A stretch of 64,000 bases of DNA from Henriciella marina (GCF_027213945.1 NZ_JAPWGW010000001.1:930001-994000), one strand, 5' to 3'. Positions 52,080 through 61,637 are shown, numbered from the stretch's first letter. Numbers and translations are program-made. Notes: a model not told the origin generated them from the sequence alone.

Positions 52080-52194
52080 GGAACTCTCCGGTTATGGGTG
52101 CCTAGTATAACGCCCAAAATCTGGGATTGCGAGGCGTCGCCTCCATAATTTCGTGACAGGTTGAGTCAATGCGCTGCGCGCAGGGTCTCTGACC

Positions 52195-53706
52195 TTATGC
52201 GCTGGCGCGAATTTGCCGGCGTCGCTGTACACTGGAGGGAATATTGAGGCTTTCGCGATATTTCGCGACCGTGCGCCGGGCGATCTCGATCCCGAACTCG
52301 GTGAGAATTTCCACAATCTTGTCATCAGAGAGGACCTTCTGGCCCTCTTCATCAATGAGCTGTTTGATCCGGTAGCGGACGGCCTCGGCAGAGTGGGCAT
52401 CGCCGCCTGCCGTGCCAGGAATGGCTGCAGAGAAGAAGTATTTCAGCTCAAACAGGCCGCGCGGCGTACCCATATATTTGTTAGAGGTTACACGGCTCAC
52501 GGTGGACTCGTGCATGTCGATCGCGTCGGCCACCTGTTTGAGATTCAGCGGGCGCAGATGCGCGACGCCATGCGCGAAGAAGGCATCCTGCTGACGCACG
52601 ATTTCGCTGGCCACCTTCAAGATGGTGCGTGCGCGCTGGTCGAGCGACTTGATCAGCCAGGAAGCGTTCTGAGCGCATTCGGAAATAAATTCCTTCTCGC
52701 GCTCGCGCATCGGAAGGGCACTGACCTCGGCATAATAGGCCTTGTCCATCAGGACACGTGGCAGCGTGTCGGAGTTCAGCTCAACGGCGAACATGCCGTT
52801 TGGCATTTCACGCACGAAAACATCAGGGGCGACCGCGATTGTCGTGCCGCTGGCAAAGGCCGAACCGGGTCGCGGGGTGAGCGCGCGCAGTTCAGCGATC
52901 ATGTCGAACACGTCTTCCTTGTCGACGCCGCAGATCTCGCAAAGTGCCTTGATATCGTGCTTGGCGACGAGGTCGAGGTTCATGACGAGGGCATGCATGG
53001 CTGGGTCGAGCCGGTCACGGTCGCGTAGCTGAAGCGCAAGGCATTCGCTGACATCGCGGGCCATCACACCTACCGGTTCGAATCCCTGGCAGACTTCCAG
53101 GACGGCCTCGACGTTTGCCGGATCGGCGCCGAGCGCGCTGGCGACCTCTTCAAGATCGGTTTTGCAATAGCCAGCCTCGTCTGTCTCATCGACGAGACGG
53201 GCTGCGATTAGCTGGTCAGCCTGTGACAGGCCTGACATGGAAATTTGCTTGTGAAGATGCTCGTGCAGCGTGGTTTCCGAACTGAGCGAGCCTTCGAAGT
53301 CATAGTCGTCGCCGGAGAAGCTGCCGCCAGAACCAGCCTGCGACCAGTCAGTGCGGGCTGAAGGGCCGGACATCTCATTAGCCGTCGTCGCGCTGTCGGA
53401 CGTCGTGCCGCCGTCGTAAAGGTCTTCCTTGGGCGCATCCATCGCTTCGCGCGCCTCGTTCAGCGCGGAATTGTCATCAAGGTTCAGTTCTTCGCGCTTG
53501 GAGGTGCGTTCGGGTGTGTTCCGGTCGCTATCCTCTCCGTCACTGTCTTCGCCTTGTTCAAGCAGGGGATTACGCTCGATTTCCGCTTCAACGAACTCAG
53601 CAAGTTCGATGTTTGACAACTGCAGCAGCTTGATCGCTTGCTGCAATTGCGGGGTCATCACCAGGGACTGGCCCTGGCGCATGTCGAGACGTTGTGAAAT
53701 GGCCAT
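52195..53706 (-). CDS. rpoN: RNA polymerase sigma-54 factor
   Basis: The 503-residue protein has region I GQSLVMTPQLQQAIKLLQLSN, an acidic region II, the core-binding part and the C-terminal RpoN box ARRTVAKYRE. It directs transcription from -24/-12 promoters with enhancer-binding activators. In related bacteria this includes later flagellar genes, though no -24/-12 site was found here. It follows lptB by five bases and precedes hpf. Confidence 0.97.
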   Translation of the reverse strand: MAISQRLDMRQGQSLVMTPQLQQAIKLLQLSNIELAEFVEAEIERNPLLEQGEDSDGEDSDRNTPERTSKREELNLDDNSALNEAREAMDAPKEDLYDGGTTSDSATTANEMSGPSARTDWSQAGSGGSFSGDDYDFEGSLSSETTLHEHLHKQISMSGLSQADQLIAARLVDETDEAGYCKTDLEEVASALGADPANVEAVLEVCQGFEPVGVMARDVSECLALQLRDRDRLDPAMHALVMNLDLVAKHDIKALCEICGVDKEDVFDMIAELRALTPRPGSAFASGTTIAVAPDVFVREMPNGMFAVELNSDTLPRVLMDKAYYAEVSALPMREREKEFISECAQNASWLIKSLDQRARTILKVASEIVRQQDAFFAHGVAHLRPLNLKQVADAIDMHESTVSRVTSNKYMGTPRGLFELKYFFSAAIPGTAGGDAHSAEAVRYRIKQLIDEEGQKVLSDDKIVEILTEFGIEIARRTVAKYRESLNIPSSVQRRRQIRASA

Positions 53707-53711
53707 TGGCG

Positions 53712-54446
53712 TTACGCAGCAAACCGCTCGCCGAGATAGACCCTGCGCACATCCTCGTTAGACAGGACATCCTGCGGTGTGCCTTCGAACAGCACGCCAC
53801 CATCATAGATGATCGATGCCCGGTCCACGATCTGAAGCGTCTCTCGCACCTGGTGGTCAGTGATCAGAACGCCTAGTCCGCGTTGCTTGAGATAACCGAC
53901 CAGATCGGAAATATCCGACACGGCGAGGGGGTCGATACCGGTAAACGGTTCGTCCAGAAGCATGAAACTCGGTCTGGAGGCGAGTGCACGGGCGATCTCC
54001 ACGCGGCGCCGTTCACCCCCTGAAAGGGAGGTGGCGGGTTGTTCGCGAAGATGCGTGATGTGCAGCTCTTCCAGAAGGGCTTCGACTTCCCGCTTGCGAG
54101 CGGCCTTGTCCTTTTCAACGAGCTCAACGACCGAGAGAATATTTTCTTCGACGCTCATCCCGCGAAAGATTGAGGCTTCCTGTGGCAGGTAACCGACACC
54201 CAGGCGTGCGCGCTGATACATGGGGAGAGTGGTAACATCCGCCCCGTCGATCTCGATCGTCCCGGCATCAGCGCCGATCAGACCCATGATCATGTAGAAA
54301 CACGTCGTCTTACCCGCGCCGTTCGGCCCGAGTAGACCCACAATCTCACCGCGTTGCAGGGAGAGGGATACGTTTCTGACGACGGTGCGTTTGCCAAAAG
54401 ACTTGGCGAGCCCGTGCGCTACGAGACCTGTAGCTTCTGTCGTCAT
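53712..54446 (-). CDS. lptB: Lipopolysaccharide export ATPase
   Basis: The 244-residue ABC ATPase has GLLGPNGAGKTTCFYM, LSGGERRRVEIARAL and FMLLDEPFTGIDPLAV, the LptB motifs. It powers LPS extraction from the inner membrane with LptF/G, which are not in the window. I start at 54446, where spacing from GGGA is correct; the ATG nine bases earlier overlaps that site. Confidence 0.95.
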   Translation of the reverse strand: MTTEATGLVAHGLAKSFGKRTVVRNVSLSLQRGEIVGLLGPNGAGKTTCFYMIMGLIGADAGTIEIDGADVTTLPMYQRARLGVGYLPQEASIFRGMSVEENILSVVELVEKDKAARKREVEALLEELHITHLREQPATSLSGGERRRVEIARALASRPSFMLLDEPFTGIDPLAVSDISDLVGYLKQRGLGVLITDHQVRETLQIVDRASIIYDGGVLFEGTPQDVLSNEDVRRVYLGERFAA

Positions 54447-54534
54447 AAAACCCATTCCCTTGCCCGGCGCGGAAGATTGCCGCCCGGATAAATGCTTATG
54501 CCATCAGGCTTAATATCCGCTTAGACCGGTCCGT

Positions 54535-55155
54535 TCAATTTGATGTTTCTTCATCGGTGAGGTCCGCGTCGGCGCTGTCCTCAACATCGTTCGTGAGCGC
54601 ATCATCCTCGGTGGCGACGGCGTCTTCTGTAGCATTTTCGCCAGAGGCTGCGCCCTGTCTCTCGTTTGGAGAGATGTTAAACTGGACCTGCCCATCGCCG
54701 CCGTCGAGGGTGGTTCTGCCTTCCTCAAGGCGCATCACGAGACGTCTGCCGGTGGCGACATCCTCACCGCGAACCAGAACCACTTCACCGGTCAGCGTAA
54801 TCGTATCGGCTTGCGCGTCGTAGGTCCCGACGTCGCCAGTCGCCTTGAGGTCGGGCGTGACGTAGAAAACCTCACCCTCGGCAACCATGGATTCGATATC
54901 ACCGAAGCCGCTCATTCCAGCCGTCTGGGTCTCGCCCGCACCACCATAATAGATGGTGACCTTGTCGGCGCGCAGACGGGCATTGCCTTGCATGATGTCG
55001 ACATTGTCGATCAGCACCACCTGGCGCTGGCGTTCCATGACTTCACTGGTATCGGCGTTTACCCGAATTGGCCCGCCTTCTCCGGAAATCTGTGCAAAGG
55101 CTGCCGGTGCAGCGACTGCAGCAATGGCCAGGATGGTCGTCAGACGTCTCATCAT
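54535..55155 (-). CDS. lptA: Lipopolysaccharide transport periplasmic protein LptA
   Basis: The 206-residue protein has a signal peptide cleaved near AAFA-QI, then an OstA-type beta-jellyroll (GPIRVNADTSEVMERQRQVVLIDNVDIMQGNARLRADKVTIYY). The last 40 residues are acidic and disordered. It bridges the periplasm for LPS. It is nine bases after lptC and is separated from lptB by 88 bases. Confidence 0.93.
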   Translation of the reverse strand: MMRRLTTILAIAAVAAPAAFAQISGEGGPIRVNADTSEVMERQRQVVLIDNVDIMQGNARLRADKVTIYYGGAGETQTAGMSGFGDIESMVAEGEVFYVTPDLKATGDVGTYDAQADTITLTGEVVLVRGEDVATGRRLVMRLEEGRTTLDGGDGQVQFNISPNERQGAASGENATEDAVATEDDALTNDVEDSADADLTDEETSN

Positions 55156-55163
55156 CTCAGTAC

Positions 55164-55874
55164 TTACTCCTCATCGACGGCCGGTGGCGCCGTATTTGCG
55201 GCCGATGCGTTGCCTTGTGCATCGCGTCCGCCGGGAAAGATCATCATGTTTACGTTGCCACGGCACCGCAGCCGATCGCCATCGTCAACAATTTCATACG
55301 TGTCACAGGTCACGTCGCCAAGCGGACCCGATCCAACAAGTGGGTCGATTCCGTCGACGCGTCCCTCGCTAATAAACATTTTCGCTGAAGTAGAACGAAA
55401 ATCATAGCCCTGAGCATCGATCAGCCGGACATCCTCAAAAAGTGCCAGCGTCTGTGCGGCCTGGTCATAGAGACCGGAGGGCGCATCGATCTCGGTGCCG
55501 TCCTCAGTCACAAGCCGGGGATTGCGAAGTGCAATCTGCTCAGGGTTGTCGCGCTGGCGCTGGGCAGTATCGGCCGTAATCACGATCGTGCTGCCCGTTT
55601 CGTCGCGGCCAGTGAATCTTGCATTCACCATTGTCACGACTTCTTCCGATGTCAGCTGCTCGATCTTGCCCGGACCACTGGTAAAGGCGTTCGCCGCGAG
55701 GTGGCCGACCATGATGCCAGCAGCGATGGCGGCGCCCGCCGTGAAAGCAAGTCTCAGCATGGCAACCAGCGAAGACCGTTTGCGCGCCTGCGCAAGCGTC
55801 ATCTGCCGCCGCGGCTCCCACAAGCTTAGCGCGCTATTCGAGTCTACAGCCAATGGCCTTGCTTTCCGTTGCAA
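55164..55874 (-). CDS. lptC: LPS export protein LptC
   Basis: The protein has a single N-terminal transmembrane segment (LRLAFTAGAAIAAGIMVGHLAANAF) and an LptC-type periplasmic jellyroll containing GLYDQAAQTLALFEDVRLIDAQGY. The start is uncertain: the TTG at 55874 gives 236 residues, while an ATG at 55802 gives 212. A WEPRRQMTLAQARKRS segment before the span may be conserved, which favours the longer form. Confidence 0.88.
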   Translation of the reverse strand: MQRKARPLAVDSNSALSLWEPRRQMTLAQARKRSSLVAMLRLAFTAGAAIAAGIMVGHLAANAFTSGPGKIEQLTSEEVVTMVNARFTGRDETGSTIVITADTAQRQRDNPEQIALRNPRLVTEDGTEIDAPSGLYDQAAQTLALFEDVRLIDAQGYDFRSTSAKMFISEGRVDGIDPLVGSGPLGDVTCDTYEIVDDGDRLRCRGNVNMMIFPGGRDAQGNASAANTAPPAVDEE

Positions 55875-55939
55875 ATTGCCGTGTTCACGGCGCCCCTTCC
55901 CCTCAGCCTATCAGCGCAAATTGCGGCAATAGTCTGTCC

Positions 55940-56554
55940 CTAACTGTGCGCGAAGATGTCTGTATCGTCCCAACCTTCAAGGTCAAGTTGCGCCCGGACC
56001 GGAAGGAAATCGAAGCATGCCTGCGCAAGGGTCATTCGGCCCTCCCTTTTAAGCATGTCTTCCAGACCGGCCTTGATGGCGTGCAGATGGAGCACGTCGT
56101 TCGCGCAGTATTGCAGCTGCGCGTCTGTGAGTTCCGGTGCGCCCCAGTCGGAAGATTGCTGGGCTTTCGACATATCGACGCCTGCAATCTCGCGCGCTAC
56201 ATCTTTCAGGCCGTGCCGGTCGGTATAGGTGCGGCAGAGCTTGGACGCGATCTTCGTGCACCAGACCGGCGCGCAATCGATGCCAAGCCAATGCTTCATC
56301 ATGGCTACATCGAACCGCGCGAAGTGAAACAGCTTCAAGCTGGACGTGTCCGCCATCATCGCTTTCAGGTTCGGGCAATCGAAGCTGCGGTCCAGCTGGA
56401 CTACGTGCGCCGTGCCGTCGCCGCTGGACAGCTGGACGACGCAAAGCGCATCGCGAAACGGGTTCAGACCCATCGCTTCGGTATCGACGGCAATTTCCCG
56501 GCCAAGATCAAGATCGCCGGGCAAATCGCCCTTATGCAAGGTGATTTTGTTCAT
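55940..56554 (-). CDS. RNase D-like 3'-5' exonuclease
   Basis: The 204-residue protein is a DEDD exonuclease: IAVDTEAMGLN carries the first two acidic residues, HFARFDVAMM the third and YCANDVLHLHAI the last with the tyrosine. It lacks the HRDC domains of full RNase D, as is usual for the short alphaproteobacterial form. AAGG precedes the ATG at 56554. It closes the lpt neighbourhood. Confidence 0.92.
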   Translation of the reverse strand: MNKITLHKGDLPGDLDLGREIAVDTEAMGLNPFRDALCVVQLSSGDGTAHVVQLDRSFDCPNLKAMMADTSSLKLFHFARFDVAMMKHWLGIDCAPVWCTKIASKLCRTYTDRHGLKDVAREIAGVDMSKAQQSSDWGAPELTDAQLQYCANDVLHLHAIKAGLEDMLKREGRMTLAQACFDFLPVRAQLDLEGWDDTDIFAHS

Positions 56555-56611
56555 GTACTGACGCCTTAGAGATTCTGCTGGCGGACGCAAACGGTAAGTC
56601 GCAGAAAAGCC

Positions 56612-57274
56612 TTATGGAGCGCGGCTCGCGGAGCGGATGTCGCGATTGCGATTGGCCATCTGGACGCTCACCACATAGGCCTTGTCAGACTGCATGCTCG
56701 CCAGGATCAGACCAGCCTGGTCGCTGTCCATCAGGCGCAAGAAGCCAGCAGCGAAATTCGGGTCCATCTGGTTGAAGATGGGCGCAGCCTGATCAGGCTT
56801 CATCGCGCTGTACATTCGGGTGAGATGTTCGAGGTCAGCTTCCGCGTTCACCGTCATCTCGTCCCAGCGCGCCTCGACGGCCTGCTGCAGGGCGGTGAGT
56901 TCTTCGGCCTTGCGGCGAAGGTCAGCTTCGCGGGCTCGGAGGTCGATCTCGCGCTGCTGGAAGTCGGCAGAGCGGGCCTGAAGCACGCTCTGGTCGCTCG
57001 CGAGCGCCGCGGCAGCCTCGCCTGTCAAGCAGAATTCGGACGGTAGAGCCGCCATTGGCTCCGTCGATATGGTCGATGGGGTGGGGACAGCGCGGGACGA
57101 TTCTGGGGCTTGCGCTGCTGGCTGGGACGGTGACGCGGCGGCTTCTACAGCCGCTTCTGCCGGAGACGTGTTTTCTGCGGAGGCCAGCGTGTCGGGGAGA
57201 ATACGCACAACACCGCCAACGGTGAAAAGGACACCGAGCGTGATGAGGACATGTGTGCGCGCTTTTCCGGCCAT
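56612..57274 (-). CDS. MotE-like flagellar-associated protein
   Basis: The 220-residue protein has an N-terminal membrane anchor (VLITLGVLFTVGGVVRIL), a Pro/Ala/Ser-rich linker, a coiled coil (about 95-135) and a C-terminal MgtE-N-like helical part (YSAMKPDQAAPIFNQMDPNFAAGFLRLM). This layout fits MotE-like proteins found in alphaproteobacterial flagellar loci. It is followed in the same direction by the RNase D gene. MotC or stator link is inferred. Confidence 0.75.
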   Translation of the reverse strand: MAGKARTHVLITLGVLFTVGGVVRILPDTLASAENTSPAEAAVEAAASPSQPAAQAPESSRAVPTPSTISTEPMAALPSEFCLTGEAAAALASDQSVLQARSADFQQREIDLRAREADLRRKAEELTALQQAVEARWDEMTVNAEADLEHLTRMYSAMKPDQAAPIFNQMDPNFAAGFLRLMDSDQAGLILASMQSDKAYVVSVQMANRNRDIRSASRAP

Positions 57275-57288
57275 TTCTGGTTCAGATC

Positions 57289-57789
57289 CTAATTATGGTT
57301 CTGGGTGACCCAGGTTTCTTCGTCTTCAAAGAGAAAGTCGCCATTGCGTGCGGCTTTCTTCAGCCGTTCCTGACGGGCGCGCATCTCATCGATAAGTTGG
57401 TCGAGGCCGCCCTCGGCGCCGGTAGGTAGTCTTGCCGGTTCCGGGTCGCGGGCTGGTTCTTCATAGGTTGCAGCAGGGCGTGCGGCGGGGCGGCGACGGG
57501 TGGAAGCGCCATCGGCGCGTTCGATCAGCGCTTCAAGACGCTCACAGGTCTCATCGGCTTCTTTCATCAGCTTGCTCAATCGCGCGGCCAGTTCGCCAGC
57601 CTGATTGCGAGTATCCTGAGTTGCGGACGACACAGCGGACACAGACTTGGTCATCGCCATGATGGTGGCACCAAGCCCGTCGCGTGTGTCCTGCAGGGAT
57701 TTGAGCCTGCGAGAAAGCTGAACACAGTAAATGCAGGCGGCCAGTGAGACGAGGAAGAGCGCAAGGTCAGTGATCTGAAATTCTGGCAT
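57289..57789 (-). CDS. DUF6468-like flagellar-locus membrane protein
   Basis: The 166-residue protein has one N-terminal transmembrane segment (ITDLALFLVSLAACIYCVQLS) and a coiled-coil region (about 40-95) rich in Ser/Thr/Lys. The C-terminal half is Arg/Ala/Pro-rich. It lies between the fliL-like and MotE-like genes with short gaps. I assign it to DUF6468 from memory. A role near the basal body is inferred. Confidence 0.7.
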   Translation of the reverse strand: MPEFQITDLALFLVSLAACIYCVQLSRRLKSLQDTRDGLGATIMAMTKSVSAVSSATQDTRNQAGELAARLSKLMKEADETCERLEALIERADGASTRRRPAARPAATYEEPARDPEPARLPTGAEGGLDQLIDEMRARQERLKKAARNGDFLFEDEETWVTQNHN

Positions 57790-57793
57790 GGCG

Positions 57794-58306
57794 CTACCTC
57801 AACATGAATTCGGTTATAAGGACGCCGCGGGCGCGTTCTGCACCAAGGACGAGTTCGGCGCGCCGTGAAAGCTGTTCCTTCAGATCCGGATAGAACGCCT
57901 CGGCTTCGAAGTCTGAGACGTCGATCGCGCGCAGATAGGTCAGGAAGGCGTCCTGCAGCATCGGCGAAGCGGCCTGGACGGCCTCGACCTCTGCGGCCGG
58001 GGTCATGATAACGGCATTAACTTTGACATAGCGGGCATTCGCACCGTCACCGACCGTGATGAGCATGTCTTCGAGCGCGACATAACCAGTATCCGCGCTT
58101 GCCAGTGGTGGGGGTCCACTCGCCTCTGTAGAGGCAACGCAGGCCGCCGATTCGGCTTGCCCGGATGGGGCCAGGAAATACACGACCCCAAAAGCTGCCG
58201 CACCACAGAGAACGGCAATAATCGCAGAGTTTACAAGGAGATTGCCGCCGCCATCAGCGGGCGCGGCATCGTCTGCGTTCGGATTGCGGGCGTTATCAGC
58301 GGCCAT
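57794..58306 (-). CDS. fliL: Flagellar basal-body-associated protein FliL
   Basis: The 170-residue protein has a short cytosolic N-terminus, one transmembrane segment (LLVNSAIIAVLCGAAAFGVVYFLAP) and a FliL-type periplasmic domain with YVALEDMLITVGDGANARYVKVNAVIMT and a final EQLSRRAELVLGAERARGVLITEFML. FliL supports stator function. The ATG at 58306 has AGAGG six bases upstream; longer in-frame starts run into the divergent promoter region shared with fliF. Confidence 0.85.
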   Translation of the reverse strand: MAADNARNPNADDAAPADGGGNLLVNSAIIAVLCGAAAFGVVYFLAPSGQAESAACVASTEASGPPPLASADTGYVALEDMLITVGDGANARYVKVNAVIMTPAAEVEAVQAASPMLQDAFLTYLRAIDVSDFEAEAFYPDLKEQLSRRAELVLGAERARGVLITEFMLR

Positions 58307-58359
58307 CTGCCCCTCTCGGCAATGCATCATTCCACACCGCTGCTTTAGTAAATCCCCGG

Positions 58360-58374
58360 TAAAGGAAGCGTTAA
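58360..58374 (+). promoter_or_regulatory. Candidate CtrA site in the fliL-fliF gap
   Basis: TAAA, a seven-base spacer and TTAA match the CtrA core TTAA-N7-TTAA at seven of eight bases. A separate inverted repeat AATGATT/AATCATT (58373-58379 and 58394-58400) lies beside it. The Caulobacter fliF promoter is CtrA-controlled, which makes the location meaningful. Confidence 0.35.
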
Positions 58375-58441
58375 TGATTTCGCCCGATTTATTAATCATT
58401 CCATATGGAGCGCTTTTCAGAACCCGGGGCTGATATCCGCT

Positions 58442-59962
58442 ATGAAATTTCTAGAGACCTTGAGATCCTTGCCGCCAAGCCGCCAGCTTGCTCTAGCTGC
58501 GGCGGTGCTCGGCGTTGTTTTCGCAATGGTGTTTCTTGTTCAGGGCGCGCTGAGTGAGCCCAAGTCTCTGCTCTATTCAAAGCTTGAACCTGCAACTGCA
58601 GGCGAAATCATAGAGGAACTGGAACAGCGCGGCGTCGACTATGAGCTTCGGGGCGATTCCATCTTCATCGCGCAGAGCCAGCGCGACCAGGTTCGCTATG
58701 CGCTCGCCCGTCAGGGCCTGCCGCAGCAATCGGTGCAGGGCTATGAGTTGCTCGATGATGTGAACGGTTTCTCCGTAACGTCGGAAATGTACAACGCGGC
58801 CTACTGGCGCGCCAAGGAAGGTGAGCTGACGCGCACAATTCTGGCGATAGACGGCGTCTCGGCGGCGCGGGTTCATATTGGGGCAAGCCTCGGCTCCGGT
58901 TTCGCTCGCTCGCAGGCGCCGCAAACAGCATCGGTCGCGCTAAGCACCGCGCATGACCTTTCACCGGGCCAGGCCGAAGCTATCCAGTTCCTCGTTGCCC
59001 TAGCTGTCGCTGGTCTCGCGCCGGAAGATGTCGCCGTGATCGACCCAGTTAAAGGCGTTATCGCAGGCCCGAACGTGGCAAAGGCCTCCCAGCCATCCAT
59101 CGCTGCCGACAATCAGGCGACGATGGTTGAAGACAAGATCATGCGCCTGATCGAAGCCCGCGTGGGCGCAGGCAATGCGCGCGTTTCGGTCAGCGTCGAT
59201 GTGAACCGCCAACGCCAGACCATTTCCGAACGCACGGTCGATCCAGAATCGCGGATCGTACGCAGCCGCACCACGAACGATGTCAGTGAAACCAGTGCCG
59301 GTACGAGCGGGGCGCTCAGCGCAGCCAGCAACCTTCCACAAGGCACGGCTGGCGGCGAGGGTAATTCCAGCACTATGCGCAACTCGACCGAGAGCATCAA
59401 TTACGAATTCAATGAGCGGCGCACCGAAACCGAACTCTTGCCCGGACAGGTGGAGCGTATCTCCATCGCCGTGCTTCTCAACGAAGATGCGCTGGTTCAG
59501 GAAGGCCTTGATCCGGCCGCCGCCCAGGCTGCGGCGCAGGAAATTCTGAGCGACTTCGAGCAACTTATCCTGTCCGGTGCGGGTCTCAATACCGCGCGGG
59601 GTGATACGCTTACGGTTGAACTCATGCCGTTCCAGGTTGCCGAAGTGGCAGAGATGGTAACGGCTCCGGGCATGGTCGAAACGTTGGTTCAGAATTACTT
59701 CTGGTCAGGTCTTCAGGCCGTGTTGCTCGGCCTCGTGGTGATTGTTCTAGGCCTTGGCGTTGTTCGTCCGCTCCTGTCGCAGAACAAGCCCGAGACGGCC
59801 GCACTTGAAGGCCCGGCGCCAGGCGCGGCGGAAAACGTTAGCGAAGAATCGCCCGACCCATTCGTCTACCTTTCAGACTATACGCGAGAGCGTCCAGACG
59901 AGGCTGTCGCCCTGCTTCAGTCCTGGCTGAGCGAAGACAGAAAGGCGGTCGTAAATGAGTAG
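58442..59962 (+). CDS. fliF: Flagellar MS-ring protein FliF
   Basis: The 506-residue protein has an N-terminal transmembrane segment (QLALAAAVLGVVFAMVFLVQG), the RBM1-type LLYSKLEPATAGEIIEELEQRGVDY, RAKEGELTRTILAIDGVSAARVHI, and a second span near residue 428 (AVLLGLVVIVLGLGVVRPLL). The tail PDEAVALLQSWLSED is the FliG-binding motif. The protein forms the MS ring. It is first in a plus-strand operon and overlaps fliH by eight bases. Confidence 0.95.
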   Translation: MKFLETLRSLPPSRQLALAAAVLGVVFAMVFLVQGALSEPKSLLYSKLEPATAGEIIEELEQRGVDYELRGDSIFIAQSQRDQVRYALARQGLPQQSVQGYELLDDVNGFSVTSEMYNAAYWRAKEGELTRTILAIDGVSAARVHIGASLGSGFARSQAPQTASVALSTAHDLSPGQAEAIQFLVALAVAGLAPEDVAVIDPVKGVIAGPNVAKASQPSIAADNQATMVEDKIMRLIEARVGAGNARVSVSVDVNRQRQTISERTVDPESRIVRSRTTNDVSETSAGTSGALSAASNLPQGTAGGEGNSSTMRNSTESINYEFNERRTETELLPGQVERISIAVLLNEDALVQEGLDPAAAQAAAQEILSDFEQLILSGAGLNTARGDTLTVELMPFQVAEVAEMVTAPGMVETLVQNYFWSGLQAVLLGLVVIVLGLGVVRPLLSQNKPETAALEGPAPGAAENVSEESPDPFVYLSDYTRERPDEAVALLQSWLSEDRKAVVNE

Positions 59963-60551
59963 GGCAGTCTTTTCTCGTTTTCCGAACTTTGATTCCGTGC
60001 ACGCAGGCGCGTCGGTTGCAACAGCAGCGCCAGCCCCCAATCCGCGTGACCGGCTTGCGGAGCTGGAACAGGCCCATGAGCGCGAGATGGAAAAGCGCCG
60101 CCGTGAACAGGATAGCCAGTTCAGCCGACAGATGGGCGAGGTCCAGCTCATTCTGGATTCGCTTGCTGGTAAAGTCGAAAAGATAGAGGCAGATGCCCGC
60201 CGGCAGACAGCGGCGTCTATTGCGGCAATTGCGGAGCGCCTTTTTCCAAAGCTCGCCCGGCGCTTCCTGGCTGAGGAGATCTCGCTCCATCTGGAAAAGA
60301 TGATCCCGCCCGGTGAGGTCTGCATTGACATAAAGGCCGAACCACATCTGGCTGAGCAGTTGTATGAAACGATCCAGCGCTCGAAACAGCTGGCCGATAT
60401 CTGCAACGTGATTCCGCAGGAAGATGCCAACGGAAGCCGTGTCGATGTCAGCTGGAAAAGCGGGGGTCTGGATTTCGACTTCGATGGTCTGCTGGAAGCC
60501 TGCATCGGGCATCTGCGCAGCGAGCGGCCGAGTGAACAGGAGAGTGGGTGA
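59955..60551 (+). CDS. fliH: Flagellar assembly protein FliH/FlbE-like
   Basis: The 198-residue protein has a disordered start, an acidic/basic coiled coil (about 30-80) and a C-terminal part with AAIAERLFPKLARRFLAEEISLHLEKMI like FliH/FlbE. It would regulate the FliI ATPase, which is not encoded here. The gene overlaps fliF and its stop shares bases with the fliN start (TGATG). Alphaproteobacterial FliH proteins are divergent, so the name rests partly on order. Confidence 0.75.
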   Translation: MSRAVFSRFPNFDSVHAGASVATAAPAPNPRDRLAELEQAHEREMEKRRREQDSQFSRQMGEVQLILDSLAGKVEKIEADARRQTAASIAAIAERLFPKLARRFLAEEISLHLEKMIPPGEVCIDIKAEPHLAEQLYETIQRSKQLADICNVIPQEDANGSRVDVSWKSGGLDFDFDGLLEACIGHLRSERPSEQESG

Positions 60552-60874
60552 TGGCAAATCCTGAGGTTCAGCCAGTAAGCGATGAAGGCGAAGACCGGCG
60601 AGATACCTCTCCGGTCAATCAGTTTCGCCGGGCGATTTATGGTGTGCCGGTTACCCTGACGGTTTCTGTAGGCCAGCGTCGTCTCAGCGTTCAGGAGGTC
60701 CTCGACCTTACGCCTGACTCCGTCATCGCACTGGACTCGCGCATTGAGGACCCGGTTCGCCTGATGGTCGATGACAAGCTCATCGCGCGCGGCGAGCTGG
60801 TCGAGACAGACAATGGCGGTATCGCCGTCAAAATCACTGAAATCGCGGAAGAGGCTGATGCTTCCGAAGGCTAG
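60551..60874 (+). CDS. fliN: Flagellar motor switch protein FliN
   Basis: The 107-residue protein is a SpoA-type FliN: IYGVPVTLTVSVGQRRLSVQEVLDLTPDSVIALDSRIEDPVRLMVDDKLIARGEL. It forms the lower C-ring. The ATG at 60551 overlaps the fliH stop. The fliP start lies inside its last codons. Confidence 0.93.
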   Translation: MANPEVQPVSDEGEDRRDTSPVNQFRRAIYGVPVTLTVSVGQRRLSVQEVLDLTPDSVIALDSRIEDPVRLMVDDKLIARGELVETDNGGIAVKITEIAEEADASEG

Positions 60875-61637
60875 CGATAGTGGCCTGATCCTGCGTCTTG
60901 CCAGCCTATTCGCCTTTGCCCTGATCCTTGGCTTTGCGGCGCACGCGCAGGACGCCGGGGATGCGGGTGCCGCGCTTGATGCTGTACTCGGTCAGGATGG
61001 CGAAGGCGGGCTGAGCGGTACCGTCATTATCCTGTTCCTTGTCGTGTCGGTGCTCAGCCTTGTGCCGGGCCTCGCCATGATGGTGACCTGCCTGCCCTTT
61101 CTGGTGATCGTCTTCTCATTCATTCGTCAGGCGCTTGGGGTTCAGCAGGCCCCGCCGAACATGATGCTGATGGCGCTCGCTATCTTCCTGACCTTCTTCA
61201 TCATGGAGCCAACATTTACACAGGCATGGGCGAATGGTGTCTCACCCTATATCGACGGCGCGATCGACGAAGCGACGGCCTGGGAGCTGACCACGGACCC
61301 TTTCCGAACATTCATGACGGCCCGCGTCGAGCCGGGTACGATCAACGTGTTGGGTGACGCGCTCAACCGGCCGGTCGTTGAGGGCGAAGAGCCAGCCTTC
61401 TCGATGTTGGCCACCGGGTTCATGCTTTCTGAAATTAAACATGCATTTCAGATCGGATTTGTAATCTTTCTTCCATTTCTTGTTATTGATCTCGTCGTAG
61501 CATCTGTCCTCATGGCCGTCGGCATGATGATGGTTCCGCCAACCGTCGTGTCGCTGCCATTCAAGATCGGGTTCTTCGTGCTGGCCGATGGCTGGCTCAA
61601 GATCACCGAGGCGCTGGTAAGAGGATACGCCGGATGA
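60858..61637 (+). CDS. fliP: Flagellar export apparatus protein FliP
   Basis: The 259-residue protein has a cleavable-looking N-terminal signal (LASLFAFALILGFAAHA), then VTCLPFLVIVFSFIRQALGVQQAPPNMMLMALAIFLTFFIM and a C-terminal pair of spans with MVPPTVVSLPFKIGFFVLADGW. This is the FliP core of the export gate. It overlaps fliN by 17 bases and fliG by four. FliQ and FliR are not in view. Confidence 0.94.
   Translation: MLPKASDSGLILRLASLFAFALILGFAAHAQDAGDAGAALDAVLGQDGEGGLSGTVIILFLVVSVLSLVPGLAMMVTCLPFLVIVFSFIRQALGVQQAPPNMMLMALAIFLTFFIMEPTFTQAWANGVSPYIDGAIDEATAWELTTDPFRTFMTARVEPGTINVLGDALNRPVVEGEEPAFSMLATGFMLSEIKHAFQIGFVIFLPFLVIDLVVASVLMAVGMMMVPPTVVSLPFKIGFFVLADGWLKITEALVRGYAG

Noticed and set aside
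54510-54524. TTAA-N7-TTAG in the lptA-lptB gap
   Set aside because: One mismatch and no biological context; lpt genes are not an expected CtrA target, and AT-rich gaps give such matches by chance.
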